From: Thermomonas sp046293095
Lineage (GTDB): Bacteria > Pseudomonadota > Gammaproteobacteria > Xanthomonadales > Xanthomonadaceae
Assembly (NCBI RefSeq): GCF_046293095.1
Contig: NZ_JBKBPN010000001.1
Span: forward strand, 1-64,000
Length of the DNA stretch: 64,000 nucleotides
Direction: 5' to 3'
Both the position numbers and the translations under genes were made by a program. The stretch's first letter is position 1; each line of letters starts with the position of its first letter. A model generated the notes under the pieces. It saw only the letters and a program-made list of their open reading frames with translations, had not been told where the DNA came from and did not search any database. Positions 44,018 through 53,554 of the stretch are shown here, in pieces.

Positions 44018-47000
44018 TCAGGCCTGTCCTGGGGCTGGATCGGCGTGTGCAGCGCCGTCCGGCGTGATGCGGAACCACAGTGCATACAACGCCGGCACAA
44101 ACAGCAGGGTGATGGCGGTGCCCACCGCCACGCCGCCGATCAGCACATAGGCGAGCGGCCCCCAGAAACTGTCATGGGTCAGGGGGATGAAGGCCAGCAT
44201 CGCCGCCAGCGCGGTCAGCACCACCGGGCGGGCGCGCTGCACGGCGGCTTCCACGACGGCGTCGAACGCGCCCAGCCCCGCCTCGAAGTTGTCGCTGACC
44301 TGCTGCGTGAGAATCAGGGTATTGCGCATCAGGATCCCGGCGAGTCCGGTCAGGCCCAGCAGCGCCACGAACCCGAACGGCTGCCAGAACACGACCAGCG
44401 CCAGCACGGCACCGATCAGCCCCAGCGGCGCAGTGGCCACCACCATGAAGGTGCCGGCAAACGAGCGCATCTGCAGCATGATGAAGATCAGCATGAACGC
44501 CACCATCACCGGCTGCAATTTGGCGATCGAGGCATTGGCCTTGCCCGATTGCTCCACCGAGCCGCCGATGGCAACGCGATAGCCGGGCGGCAGGTCTGCT
44601 CGCACCTTCTCCAGCCTCTTCCAGACGGCATCGGTGACATCGTTGGGCTGTGCGCCGCGCACCTCGCCCTGCACCGCCACGAAGGGTTCGCGGTTGTAGC
44701 GCTTGATCACCGGCTCCTCATAGCGCACCTCCACCCGGCCGAGCTGCGCCAGCGGCAGCTTGCGCCCGTCGCGGTTGAGCAGCTCGAGACTGCCCACGGT
44801 TTGCGCGTCAAGCCGCTTGCCGTTGAGTGCGCCGCGCGCGATCAGATCGACGCTGCGGATGTCGCGCCGCAACTGCGTCACCGGCACGCCATCGAGCAGG
44901 AACTGCAGCTGTTGCGCCACATCCTGCGGGGTCAGGCCCAGCAGGCGCAGCCGATCCGGGTCGGCGGTCAGGTGCAGCACGGGGGTACGTTCGTCCCACT
45001 CCAGGTGAGGGTCAACGACGTGCGGGTTCTGTGCCATCACCTCGCGCACGCGGTAGGCGATCGCGCGCACCTGGTTGGGATCCTGGCCGAAAACGCGGAA
45101 CTGCACCGGCCAGATCACCGGCGGCCCGTACAGCAGCCGCGCCACGCGCACCCGCGCCTGGGCGAACTCACCGGCACGGATGTGTTGCTCCAGCGTGGCC
45201 ATGATGCGGTCGCGTGCGGCCTCGTCCTGCGCCACCACGATCAGCTTGCCAAAGGCAGGATCGGGCGGCTCGGGGTTGGCCGAAATGAAAAACCGCGGCG
45301 CGCCCGCGCCCACATAAGCGGACAGGGTTTTGACCTCGGGCATCGGCGAAAGAATCGCTTCCAGCTGGCGCACGGTTTTGTCGGTCACGTTGATCGCGGT
45401 GCCTTGCGGCAGATAGACGCTGACCAGCACCTCGGTGCGGTCGGAACTGGGGAAGAACTGTTTCTGCACCACCGTGGCCATGCCCACGATCGACAGCACC
45501 AGCAGGCCCACCGTGCCGGCCACCACGATCACGCGATGGCGCACGCACCCGGTGATGAGGGCGCGCAGGCGCTGGTAGCGCGGTGTCCTGTAGAGGTGTG
45601 CATGGTCGTGCTGCTGCGTAGGCGGCACTTCGCGCAGCAGCTTCACGCCCAGGTAAGGCGCAAACATCACCGCCACCAGCCAGGAGACGAGCAGGCTGAT
45701 GCCCAGCACCCAGAAAATGTTGCCGGCATATTCCCCCACGCCCGAGCGGGCAAAGCCGATCGGCAGAAAACCCGCCACGGTGACCAGGGTGCCAAACAGC
45801 ATCGGCGCGGCCGTCACGTTCCAGGCATGGGCGGCGGCGCGCACCTTGTCCCAGCCCTCTTCCAGTTTGACCAGCATCATCTCCACCGAGATGATCGCGT
45901 CGTCCACCAGCAGCCCCAGCGCGATGATCAGCGCGCCCAGGGTGATGCGGTCGAGATTGATGCCCATCAGCCTCATCACCAGGAAGCTGATCCCCAGCGT
46001 CACTGGCACGGCGATGCCAACGATCAGCCCGGCACGCCAGCCGATGGCCAGCATGCTCACCCCCATCACCACGATCACCGCTACCAGAAACTTGATCTGG
46101 AACAGGTTGACCGCCTTGGCGATGGCATCGGCCTGGTTGGTGAGCTGCGTGAGCGTCATGCCCAGCGGCAGCTCGGCTTTTTCCTGGTCCAGATAGGCCT
46201 GCAGGCGCTTGCCCAGTTCCAGGCCGTTTTCGCCTTTGTTCATCACCACGCCAAGCAGCACGGCATCCTGACCGCGCGCCCGCACCAGATACGAAGGCGG
46301 CTCCTCATAGCCGCGGCGAATGGTGGCGATATCGCCCAGCCGCAACACCTTGTTGCCGGCACGGATCGGCAGCGCCGCCAGCGTGTCGGGGTCGCTCAAG
46401 TCGGCATCGAGCCGGATGTACAGACGCGGCCCGTCGGTTTCAATCCGGCCGGTAGGCACCAGCCGGTTGCTGGCATCGATGGCTTCGAAGATGGCCTGCG
46501 GCGACAGACCCAGGTTCACCAGGCGGGCATTGTCGAACTCGACATAGACCCGCTCGCTGCGCTCGCCCAGCACCAGCGCCTTGTGCACGCCGTCGATACG
46601 CTGTAACTGATCGCGCAGGCGCTCGGCCTCACGCACCAGATCGCTCATCGGCAGCCCCGGCGCGGTCAGCGCGAGCAGGCTGAAATAGACGTCGGAAAAA
46701 TCATCGTTGGCGATCGGGCCGATCACGCCATTGGGCATGTTGCGTGCTTCGTCCCACATGCGCTTGCGCACCTGGTAGAACAGCTCCGGCACCTTGGCTT
46801 GCGGGGTGTAGTCCTGGAACTCCACCTGCAAGGTGGCTTGCCCCGGGCGCACGGTGGTCTCAATCCGGTAGAGGTATTCCACCTCCTGGATGCGCTTTTC
46901 CAGACGATCGACCACCTGCTCTTGCAGCTGCTGCGCCGAGGCGCCGGGCCAGGCGACGCTGACCTGCATCACGCGTACGGTGAAGGCCGGGTCTTCGGCG

Positions 47001-47110
47001 CGCCCCATCGAGGCAAAGGCGTACAGCCCACCCAGCACCGACAGAATCAGCAAAAACAGCGTGACGGCGCGCTCGCGCACCGCGAGCGCCGACAGGTTGG
47101 GAAAACTCAT
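44018..47110 (-). CDS. RND efflux transporter, HAE-type
   Basis: 1030 residues with 12 membrane helices and the AcrB-type periplasmic loops. Conserved segments: GLLVDDAIISVEMM (helix 4), GFLPIGFARSGVGEYAGN, and LTGLAGILMRNTLILTQQV. The helix-4 DD pair is present (proton relay). No heavy-metal signature. It is translationally coupled to its fusion protein (4-base overlap), and there is no outer-membrane factor in the window, so it probably uses a shared TolC. Likely exports drugs, lipids or dyes. It interrupts the light-stress cluster but has no matching ECF promoter. Confidence 0.92.
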   Translation of the reverse strand: MSFPNLSALAVRERAVTLFLLILSVLGGLYAFASMGRAEDPAFTVRVMQVSVAWPGASAQQLQEQVVDRLEKRIQEVEYLYRIETTVRPGQATLQVEFQDYTPQAKVPELFYQVRKRMWDEARNMPNGVIGPIANDDFSDVYFSLLALTAPGLPMSDLVREAERLRDQLQRIDGVHKALVLGERSERVYVEFDNARLVNLGLSPQAIFEAIDASNRLVPTGRIETDGPRLYIRLDADLSDPDTLAALPIRAGNKVLRLGDIATIRRGYEEPPSYLVRARGQDAVLLGVVMNKGENGLELGKRLQAYLDQEKAELPLGMTLTQLTNQADAIAKAVNLFQIKFLVAVIVVMGVSMLAIGWRAGLIVGIAVPVTLGISFLVMRLMGINLDRITLGALIIALGLLVDDAIISVEMMLVKLEEGWDKVRAAAHAWNVTAAPMLFGTLVTVAGFLPIGFARSGVGEYAGNIFWVLGISLLVSWLVAVMFAPYLGVKLLREVPPTQQHDHAHLYRTPRYQRLRALITGCVRHRVIVVAGTVGLLVLSIVGMATVVQKQFFPSSDRTEVLVSVYLPQGTAINVTDKTVRQLEAILSPMPEVKTLSAYVGAGAPRFFISANPEPPDPAFGKLIVVAQDEAARDRIMATLEQHIRAGEFAQARVRVARLLYGPPVIWPVQFRVFGQDPNQVRAIAYRVREVMAQNPHVVDPHLEWDERTPVLHLTADPDRLRLLGLTPQDVAQQLQFLLDGVPVTQLRRDIRSVDLIARGALNGKRLDAQTVGSLELLNRDGRKLPLAQLGRVEVRYEEPVIKRYNREPFVAVQGEVRGAQPNDVTDAVWKRLEKVRADLPPGYRVAIGGSVEQSGKANASIAKLQPVMVAFMLIFIMLQMRSFAGTFMVVATAPLGLIGAVLALVVFWQPFGFVALLGLTGLAGILMRNTLILTQQVSDNFEAGLGAFDAVVEAAVQRARPVVLTALAAMLAFIPLTHDSFWGPLAYVLIGGVAVGTAITLLFVPALYALWFRITPDGAAHADPAPGQA

Positions 47111-48183
47111 CGCGCCAGCTCCCGCACGCGCATGTCGTCCTTGAGCAGGTGGGTGCCCAGGGCCACCACATGCTCACCGGCCTTGAGCGCACCCGCGACC
47201 GTGGCCTGACGATCATCCAGTGCCAGCACGCGCACCGGCACAGGTTCCAGGCGCCCGTCGCGCACGCGCCAGACGCGCGGGCCATGACCGCGCTCATCCA
47301 GCGCGCCGATCGGCACCCGCCACTGCGCCTGCGCGGCGGCCGGGTTGCCGCCATCGGCAAACCGGGTCGAGACGATGCTGCCCAGCGCCAGCGCCTGCGG
47401 CAGATTCGGCACCGTGTAGCGGGCGCGCCGGGTGCGTCCGGACGCATCGACCATGGGTGCGGCTTCGCGCAGCGTGAGTGGCCGCGTTTGTCCGTCGGGC
47501 AGGACGGCCTCGCCCGCAGGCGGCGGCAACACGTCATCCGGGAAGAAGACTTCGATCTCACGTTCACCAGCCTGTGCCAGCACCGCCACCGGTTGCCCCG
47601 CGCTGACGACCTGCCCGGGCTGACCGCTGACCTCCATCAGCACGCCCGCGGCCGGGCTGCGCAGCTGGGCATACCCTAGGGCATTGCGCACCTGGGCAAA
47701 GCGCGCCGCCGCGGCATCACGCCCGCTTTGCGCTTGCCGCACCGCCAGCGCGGCCCGTTCCACCGCCTGGGCGCTGACGAACTGGCTGTCCTGCAACTGA
47801 CGGAACCGTTCGAAATCGGCCTGCGCGGTACGCAGCGCCGCTTCAGCGGCTTTCAGGTCAGCCTCGGCGCTACGCAACGCCTGTTCCAGATCGATCGGGT
47901 CGAGGGTGAACAGCACCTGCCCGGCCTGGACCGATTGCCCGGCATCGGCCTGGCGCGTCAGGATCCGCCCACCGACCTGAAAGGCCAGCGGCGATTCAAA
48001 GCGCGCCCGAACGGTGCCTGACAGCGCCCGGGATGAAGCCGTCACCGGCGCCACGGTCACCGTGCGGACATAGGGTGCGGCATCCGCGGCCGCGTTGGCG
48101 TCAGATGTGCGATGGCACGCAGTGGTCAGTGCGAGCAGGCTGGCGATGGCGGTCACCAGGGCGGCGCGATGGGCAACAGGCAT
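47107..48183 (-). CDS. RND membrane-fusion protein
   Basis: 358 residues. Signal with lipobox-like LLALTTAC, lipoyl/hairpin region (LTRQADAGQSVQAGQVLFTLDPIDLEQAL; LRSPAAGVLMEVSGQPGQVVSAGQPVAVL) and beta-barrel (LREAAPMVDASGRTRRARYTV). First gene of the pump operon; the palindrome at 48209 is 26 bases upstream. Start ATG at 48183. Confidence 0.9.
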   Translation of the reverse strand: MPVAHRAALVTAIASLLALTTACHRTSDANAAADAAPYVRTVTVAPVTASSRALSGTVRARFESPLAFQVGGRILTRQADAGQSVQAGQVLFTLDPIDLEQALRSAEADLKAAEAALRTAQADFERFRQLQDSQFVSAQAVERAALAVRQAQSGRDAAAARFAQVRNALGYAQLRSPAAGVLMEVSGQPGQVVSAGQPVAVLAQAGEREIEVFFPDDVLPPPAGEAVLPDGQTRPLTLREAAPMVDASGRTRRARYTVPNLPQALALGSIVSTRFADGGNPAAAQAQWRVPIGALDERGHGPRVWRVRDGRLEPVPVRVLALDDRQATVAGALKAGEHVVALGTHLLKDDMRVRELAR

Positions 48184-48208
48184 GGATGAACGTCTCTGGG
48201 TTTATTTC

Positions 48209-48224
48209 TAAACTTTAAAGTTTA
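48209..48224. promoter_or_regulatory. perfect 16-bp palindrome upstream of RND operon
   Basis: TAAACTTTAAAGTTTA, in an AT-rich island (about 48201-48230) between the RND operon and the lipocalin gene. It resembles a TetR/MarR-family operator, although no such regulator lies next to the genes. The regulator must be encoded elsewhere, or have been lost. Confidence 0.6.
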
Positions 48225-48364
48225 CATATTGGGCCGCGTGGCGACCAGAGGCGAAAACACTCTTTCAGCGTTCGGCGACATCGCCGTGACGCACGTGAGT
48301 GCCGACCCGGCATTGCAACGCCGGGCTTACGCACAACGAACCTGGACTGGATGCAGGCGGCGGT

Positions 48365-48392
48365 TGCATCCAGCCCGACCGGCCTGCCGTAA
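48365..48392 (+). promoter_or_regulatory. ECF-sigma promoter of lipocalin/TspO/photolyase operon
   Basis: TGCATCCA at 48365-48372, 15 bases, CGTAA at 48388-48392. The same sequence and spacing as the promoter at 53608. Confidence 0.82.
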
Positions 48393-48423
48393 CACAGGCA
48401 TCCCCGCTTTGGAGTTTCCCGCC

Positions 48424-48999
48424 ATGCGCAGCCTGATTGCCGCTGCTCTGCCCGCGCTGCTTGCCATCCTGTTGACCGGTTGCGCCGAAGCGGCCACACC
48501 GATCCGGCCCGTGGCGCAGGTCGATCTACCGCGCTACATGGGCCGCTGGTACGTCATCGGCATCATTCCCACCTGGCTGGAACAGGGCAATCACAATCCG
48601 GTGGAAACCTACCGGCTGGATCGCAATGGCAATGTCTGCACCTGGTACCGCTACCGGCCCGACCGTTTCGATGCCCCGGTCAAGCGCCTGAAATCGACCG
48701 GTCTGGTGGTACCCGGTACCGGCAACGCCGAATGGAAGGTGCGCTTCTTCGGCCTGTTCAAGGCCCAGTACAAGGTCGGCTGGCTGGCCGAGGACTACAG
48801 CCAGGTGCTCGTCGTGCGCGATGCCCGCGACTACCTCTGGTACATGGCGCGCACACCCACCGTGAGCGAGGCGGACTGGCAGGCCATGCTGACCCGTGCC
48901 CGCACGTTTGGTTACGACGTCTCGCGCATCCAGCGGGTGCCGCAACGCTGGCCCGAGCAGGGCCCAGGCAGCGACCAGTTCGACGGTGAGTGCCCATGA
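48424..48999 (+). CDS. blc: bacterial lipocalin (Blc-like lipoprotein)
   Basis: 191 residues from the ATG at 48424. Lipobox LLTGC, lipocalin motif GRWYVIGIIPTWLEQG, and the strands NAEWKVRFFGLFKAQYKVGWLAEDY and RDYLWYMARTP. A lipid-binding outer-membrane lipoprotein; Blc members bind lysophospholipids. It opens the operon with the membrane protein and photolyase, and overlaps the next start by ATGA. Confidence 0.9.
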   Translation: MRSLIAAALPALLAILLTGCAEAATPIRPVAQVDLPRYMGRWYVIGIIPTWLEQGNHNPVETYRLDRNGNVCTWYRYRPDRFDAPVKRLKSTGLVVPGTGNAEWKVRFFGLFKAQYKVGWLAEDYSQVLVVRDARDYLWYMARTPTVSEADWQAMLTRARTFGYDVSRIQRVPQRWPEQGPGSDQFDGECP

Positions 49000-49757
49000 A
49001 CGTGGCGGTCCTGCTGCTGGCGCTCTTGATGCCGCTGGTGGCCTGGCTGTCCAATACCGGCCTGCTGGGCCCGAGCAATGGCGAGATTTCCAACCGCTAT
49101 CCAACCCTGATCGTGGCCGCAGGCTATGCCTTTGCCATCTGGGGGCCGATCTTTCTGCTTGATGGCGTGTTTGCCATCGCCCAGGCCCGCATCCGCACGC
49201 CCGATGCGCGCCTGCGCCGTATCCGCGTGCTGACGGCCATCGGCTTCGCACTGACCTCGCTGTGGATGGTGGTGTTCTCGTTGCAGTGGTTCTGGCTTGC
49301 GCTGGCCATCATCTGGGGCAGCTTGGGCTGTCTGCTGGCAGCAGCCTGGCTGGCATCTGAGACCCGCACCCACTCGCGTGGCCCCTGGTGGCAGTACATC
49401 CCGCTGTCATTGCACGCCGGCTGGGTGTCGCTGGCGGTGTTTCTGAATGTCGCGCAGGTGGTGGTGGCCTTCGGGCTGCTGCCAACCGACCGGATGTTGC
49501 CGTGGACGCTGGTGCTGTTTGCATTGGCTGGGCTGTTGCTGCTGGTCGTTCTGCTGAAACTGCGCGGTAACCCCTGGTACGCCTTGGCGGCGCTGTGGGG
49601 CCTGGCCGGCGTGTCGGTCAAGCAGCAGGCGTCCGAGCTGCCCGGTGCCAATGTCGCCGCCACGATCGCGCTGGTGCTGGCGGGACTGGTCGTCTTCACT
49701 GCGCTGGCCCTACGCCGCAACGGCTGGCGCACCCAACCCGGGCGCCACACCGGATGA
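48996..49757 (+). CDS. TspO-like tryptophan-rich membrane protein
   Basis: 253 residues and seven or eight predicted membrane helices. The segment AAGYAFAIWGPIFLLDGVFAIAQ resembles the start of TspO/MBR proteins, and Trp/aromatic residues are frequent in the loops (WMVVFSLQWFWLALAIIWG, GPWWQYIPLSLHAGW). It is longer than classic TspO (about 160 residues), matching the extended tryptophan-rich sensory subgroup. TspO binds porphyrins and responds to light/oxygen in some bacteria; the role here is inferred. Confidence 0.6.
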   Translation: MNVAVLLLALLMPLVAWLSNTGLLGPSNGEISNRYPTLIVAAGYAFAIWGPIFLLDGVFAIAQARIRTPDARLRRIRVLTAIGFALTSLWMVVFSLQWFWLALAIIWGSLGCLLAAAWLASETRTHSRGPWWQYIPLSLHAGWVSLAVFLNVAQVVVAFGLLPTDRMLPWTLVLFALAGLLLLVVLLKLRGNPWYALAALWGLAGVSVKQQASELPGANVAATIALVLAGLVVFTALALRRNGWRTQPGRHTG

Positions 49758-51283
49758 CCTGCCTGCGGCTGGTGCTGGGCGACCAGATGAACCCGCGGCA
49801 TCCCTGGTTCGATACGGTGTCGCCGGATGTTCTGTATGTCCTGATGGAAGTCCGTCAGGAAACCGATTACGTCCTCCACCACGCGCAGAAAATCATTGCC
49901 ATCTTTGCAGCCATGCGCCGCTTTGCGGATCGCTTGCGCGCCGCCGGTCATCGCGTTGCCTATCTGCGGATTGACGATCCCGACACCCTGCCGTCGCTGA
50001 CCGCCAACCTGGACCGGCTGATGGCGCTGCACGGTGCCACTGCGTTTGAGTACCAGGCGCCGGACGAATGGCGGCTGGACGCGCAGCTCAAAGACTACGC
50101 CGCGCGCCTGCCCATTCCTGCGCGTTGCGTGGACAGCCACCACTTCCTCGCAGCACGTGATGCCGTAGCGAGTTTTTTCGGCACCCGCAAACGCTGGACC
50201 ATGGAGCTGTTCTACCGGCACATGCGGCAACGCCACGGCATTCTGCTGGAGCCGGACGGCGCCCCGCTGGGCGGGCGCTGGAACTTCGATGCTGAAAACC
50301 GCAAGCCCTGGCGCGGGGATCCGCCGGAGCCGCCAGACTTGCGGCCGCCCCATGATCACACCGCCCTGTGGGCCAGCATCCAGGCCGCGGGTGTCACCAG
50401 CTTCGGCAATCCGTCGGCGGATGCATTCCGCTGGCCGATCGACCGCGAGGAAGCGCTGGGCCAGCTTGATGCGTTTGTCGAACATGCGCTACCGCACTTC
50501 GGTGACTACCAGGACGCGCTGAGCAGCCGCGCCCACCGGCTCTTCCACTCCCTGCTGTCATTCGCGTTGAACGTGAAGATGCTTTCACCGGCCGAGGTGA
50601 TTGCACGGGTGGAAACCGAGGGCCGCGCCGGTCGTGCGCCACTGGCAGCGGTGGAGGGCTACATCCGCCAGATCCTGGGCTGGCGCGAGTACGTACGCGG
50701 CGTGTATTGGGCGCGCATGCCCGGCTACGACGCCAGCAATGCCTTCGGGCACGACCGCCCACTGCCGGACTGGTTCTGGACCGGGCAGACCCGGATGGCC
50801 TGCGTGCGTGCGGCGATCGGGCAGTCGCTGGCACACGCACACGCCCACCACATCCAGCGGCTGATGGTGATCGGCAACTTCGCCCTGCTGGCCGGGCTGG
50901 ACCCGCAGGCGCTGCATCGCTGGTATCTCGGCATCTATATCGATGCCTTTGAATGGGTGGAACTGCCCAATACGCTTGGGATGAGCCAGTTCGCTGACGG
51001 CGGCCTGCTGGCCACCAAGCCCTATGTCGCATCGGCGGCCTATCTGCATCGCATGGGCGATCACTGCGGGCACTGTTACTACCGTCGTGACGCCCACATC
51101 GACCCACGCGCATGTCCGTTCAATGCGCTCTACTGGACCTTCCTGGATCGCAACAGCAAGCGTCTGGCCGGCAATCCACGGCTGGCAATGCCCTACCGGC
51201 AGCTGGCACGCATGCCGGCCGCAAAGCGGGAGGCGTTGGCGATGCGGTCGGCGGAGGTGCTGGCAGATCTCGACGGGCTCTGA
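49754..51283 (+). CDS. Fe-S cryptochrome/photolyase family protein (PhrB/CryB-type)
   Basis: 509 residues from the ATG at 49754, overlapping the membrane-protein stop. N-terminal sequence CLRLVLGDQMNPRHPWFD and the FAD domain (WREYVRGVYWARMPGYDASN, MVIGNFALLAGLDPQ, YVASAAYLHRMGDHCGHCYY, ACPFNALYWTFLDRN) are those of the prokaryotic (6-4) photolyase/FeS-BCP group. Cysteines at MACVRA, CGHC and ACP can bind the [4Fe-4S] cluster. Repairs (6-4) photoproducts or acts as a light sensor. Confidence 0.93.
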   Translation: MTCLRLVLGDQMNPRHPWFDTVSPDVLYVLMEVRQETDYVLHHAQKIIAIFAAMRRFADRLRAAGHRVAYLRIDDPDTLPSLTANLDRLMALHGATAFEYQAPDEWRLDAQLKDYAARLPIPARCVDSHHFLAARDAVASFFGTRKRWTMELFYRHMRQRHGILLEPDGAPLGGRWNFDAENRKPWRGDPPEPPDLRPPHDHTALWASIQAAGVTSFGNPSADAFRWPIDREEALGQLDAFVEHALPHFGDYQDALSSRAHRLFHSLLSFALNVKMLSPAEVIARVETEGRAGRAPLAAVEGYIRQILGWREYVRGVYWARMPGYDASNAFGHDRPLPDWFWTGQTRMACVRAAIGQSLAHAHAHHIQRLMVIGNFALLAGLDPQALHRWYLGIYIDAFEWVELPNTLGMSQFADGGLLATKPYVASAAYLHRMGDHCGHCYYRRDAHIDPRACPFNALYWTFLDRNSKRLAGNPRLAMPYRQLARMPAAKREALAMRSAEVLADLDGL

Positions 51284-51288
51284 TCCAC

Positions 51289-51316
51289 CGCATCCAAAGC
51301 GAATCGGCCGGCGTAA
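51289..51316 (+). promoter_or_regulatory. ECF-sigma promoter of folE
   Basis: CGCATCCA at 51289-51296, 15 bases, CGTAA at 51312-51316. It starts 5 bases after the photolyase stop, giving folE its own regulated promoter inside the operon. Confidence 0.78.
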
Positions 51317-51388
51317 GCACCGGCAAGCGCTGCAACCGGCAAAGGTCGTATGCCGCGCGCCCTTCCCCCGCCTTCTCGAGGCCACGCC

Positions 51389-52108
51389 ATGTCGCACCCC
51401 CTGCGGGAACCCGCCCCCATCCAACGCCTTGCACCGCTCACCGCGTCGCAGCGCGTACGCGAACGCCTGCGCAGCGCAGGCACCCGCTTCCATGCCAATG
51501 ACAACATCGCTGACTACCTCGAAGACGGCGAGCTGGAAGCGATAGAAAGCGAGGTGGCCGCCAAGGCGCAGGAGATGCTGCGCGCGCTGGTCATCGATAC
51601 CGACAACGACCACAACACCCGCGACACCGGCCGCCGCCTGGCCAAGATGTTCGTGCGCGAGGTGTTTGCCGGCCGCTTCCAGACGATGCCCGCGGTCACC
51701 GAGTTTCCCAATGCCGAGCGCCTGAACGAGCTGATGATCGTCGGGCCCTTGCGTGTACGCAGCGCCTGTTCGCACCATCTCTGCCCGATCATGGGCCAGG
51801 TGTGGGTAGGCGTGCTGCCCAATGCCGACTCCAACCTGATCGGCCTGTCCAAATATGCCCGCCTGATCGACTGGATCATGAGCCGGCCACAGATCCAGGA
51901 GGAAGCGGTCAGCCAGATCGCCGACCTGCTGGAGCAGCGCCTGAAGCCGGACGGCGTTGCCGTGGTGATGGAAGCCGACCACTACTGCATGCACTGGCGT
52001 GGCGTGAAGGACGACGGGTCGAAAATGATCAACAGCGTGATGCGTGGCCGCTTCCTCACCGACCCATCGCTGCGTAAGGAGTTCCTGTCCCTGCGTCGAA
52101 GCGGCTGA
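51389..52108 (+). CDS. folE: GTP cyclohydrolase I
   Basis: 239 residues from the ATG at 51389. FolE motifs: RSACSHHLCPIMGQVWVGVLP (zinc Cys/His), LIGLSKYARLIDWIMSRPQIQEE, and VVMEADHYCMHWRGVKDDGSKMINSVMRG. Makes 7,8-dihydroneopterin triphosphate, the first step to folate and to pterin cofactors. In this context it may supply the antenna pterin of the photolyases. It ends at a terminator shared with chrR. Confidence 0.92.
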   Translation: MSHPLREPAPIQRLAPLTASQRVRERLRSAGTRFHANDNIADYLEDGELEAIESEVAAKAQEMLRALVIDTDNDHNTRDTGRRLAKMFVREVFAGRFQTMPAVTEFPNAERLNELMIVGPLRVRSACSHHLCPIMGQVWVGVLPNADSNLIGLSKYARLIDWIMSRPQIQEEAVSQIADLLEQRLKPDGVAVVMEADHYCMHWRGVKDDGSKMINSVMRGRFLTDPSLRKEFLSLRRSG

Positions 52109-52132
52109 TTCCGGCCGCAACGCCAACAAACG

Positions 52133-52165
52133 AACGGCCCGCATCGGACAATGCGGGCCGTTTTC
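52133..52165. terminator. bidirectional terminator between folE and chrR
   Basis: Perfect 12-bp stem AACGGCCCGCAT / ATGCGGGCCGTT with a CGGACA loop, followed by TTCGTTT. It separates the converging folE and chrR genes. Confidence 0.8.
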
Positions 52166-52207
52166 GTTTGGATGAAAGCTCCGGTCAGGCCGGAGCGGGC
52201 GCAGAGA

Positions 52208-52888
52208 TCAGAGACCGACCATCGGCTGCAGCTTGCGGGCCAGCCAGCCGCGGAACTGCAGCGGGCCGTCCAGGGCCGCCACGCAGATGCAGGGCACACC
52301 GGGCGAAGTCACCGGCTGGTGTTCGATGTCGCTGTCCAGGTCGGCCATGTCGCCGGGGCCGAAATGGCCCAGTTCGTCGTCGTAGGCACCTTTCAGGATC
52401 TGGGTCAACTCGCTCCCACCGTGACTGTGCACCGGCATGCTTTTACCGGGGGCGATCTTCAGCAGGACGAGCGCGTCGCCGCTGCTGCGGGGCGCGCGGA
52501 TCATGTGTACGCCTGGCGCCATCCAGCGCCAGCGCAGCGCCTTCCAGCTCTTGCCAAAATAGGGCTGCAGCGGACGCGGCAAAGCGTCGGTATCGCGCCG
52601 AGTATCGACAGGATCGGGCCGTGCACGCCCGGACGCCATCGGCAACGGTTGCCGCAGGCGCGCCAGCATGTCGTCGCGCAGGCGCTCGGCGCGTTCCCCT
52701 GCGGCCGGCACCGGCTGCTGCTGGAGCAGCAGCGCGCCACCGACGTGCTCGGCCTCGGCCCGCCGGGCCCGGCAGTGCGCACATCCTTCGAGGTGGGTCT
52801 CGGCGACGGCCGCCATTTCGGGCGACAGCGCGCCCGCGGCAAGGCTGACCAGCGTGGCCGGGTCCAGATGGTGGCGTGGGCTGCTCAT
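52208..52888 (-). CDS. chrR: ChrR-type zinc/cupin anti-sigma factor
   Basis: 226 residues, start overlapping the sigma gene stop (ATGA). N-terminal zinc anti-sigma domain with His-x3-Cys-x2-Cys (HLEGCAHCRAR) and a C-terminal cupin (VHSHGGSELTQILKGAY, DSDIEHQP). ChrR holds ECF RpoE inactive and releases it in singlet oxygen; the cupin half is needed for that response in Rhodobacter. A Cys in VPCICV lies in the cupin. Confidence 0.9.
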   Translation of the reverse strand: MSSPRHHLDPATLVSLAAGALSPEMAAVAETHLEGCAHCRARRAEAEHVGGALLLQQQPVPAAGERAERLRDDMLARLRQPLPMASGRARPDPVDTRRDTDALPRPLQPYFGKSWKALRWRWMAPGVHMIRAPRSSGDALVLLKIAPGKSMPVHSHGGSELTQILKGAYDDELGHFGPGDMADLDSDIEHQPVTSPGVPCICVAALDGPLQFRGWLARKLQPMVGL

Positions 52889-53463
52889 GCCGCCCCCTGC
52901 ACGCTGGACTGCAGGCGCTGGAATGCGCGGCGGATGGAGGATTTCACCGTCCCAAGCGGCATGCCGAGCTCGTCGGCGATCTGCTGGTGGGACTTGGCTT
53001 CGAAATAGGACATGCGGATCAATCGGGCTTGGGTTGCGGACAGGCGCTCGATGCGCTCGTTCAGGTCGGCGTGGGCGGCATAGCTTTCGGCGGAGGAGAA
53101 CACGGGGTTCTGTGGCTCCTCCTCCAACTCCCATTCCGGCTCTGTGTCCACCGCGATCCAATGGTTCTCACGCCGCAGGCGGTCGATGTGCAGGTTGCGG
53201 GCGATCCGGAACAACCAGGTGGACAGCGCGCTACGGTTGGCATCGTAGCTTTCAGCCCGCTGCCACAGCCGCAGCAGCGCCTCTTGCGCCAGTTCCTCGG
53301 CCACCGCCTCCGGCACGCCCAGCCCTCGCAGGTACAGGCGGACGCGCGGGGCGAAGTGGTCGTAGATCCGCATGAAGCAATCCTGGTCGCGCCGTCGCGC
53401 AACCGCCTGCATCTGACCGGACCAGTAGCCCGGGTCTCCGGGGCTTGCATCGGGAATCGACAT
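52885..53463 (-). CDS. rpoE: ECF RNA-polymerase sigma factor (RpoE of ChrR type)
   Basis: 192 residues from the ATG at 53463 (SD-like GAGGCGG); an ATG at 53517 would add 18. Sigma-2 region: FMRIYDHFAPRVRLYLRGLG, QEALLRLWQRAESYDANRSALSTWLFRIARNLHIDRLRRE. Sigma-4: LSATQARLIRMSYFEAKSHQQIADELGMPLGTVKSSIRRAFQRL. It is translated with its anti-sigma ChrR and carries its own promoter motif at 53555, so it is autoregulated. It should transcribe the photolyase, lipid-modification and folE genes listed here. Confidence 0.92.
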   Translation of the reverse strand: MSIPDASPGDPGYWSGQMQAVARRRDQDCFMRIYDHFAPRVRLYLRGLGVPEAVAEELAQEALLRLWQRAESYDANRSALSTWLFRIARNLHIDRLRRENHWIAVDTEPEWELEEEPQNPVFSSAESYAAHADLNERIERLSATQARLIRMSYFEAKSHQQIADELGMPLGTVKSSIRRAFQRLQSSVQGAA

Positions 53464-53554
53464 GACTCTGGCCGCCTCGAAAGGCGACAGGTCTCCGGCG
53501 TTGGGATTGGCTCGCATGGTAGGGCAATTGCCGGCGGAAGGGATTCGTCGATTC

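Noticed and set aside
43757..46606. 949-codon open frame on the plus strand
   Set aside because: It lies opposite the RND pump gene, has a composition full of His/Arg/Gln typical of antisense frames in GC-rich DNA, and no motifs.
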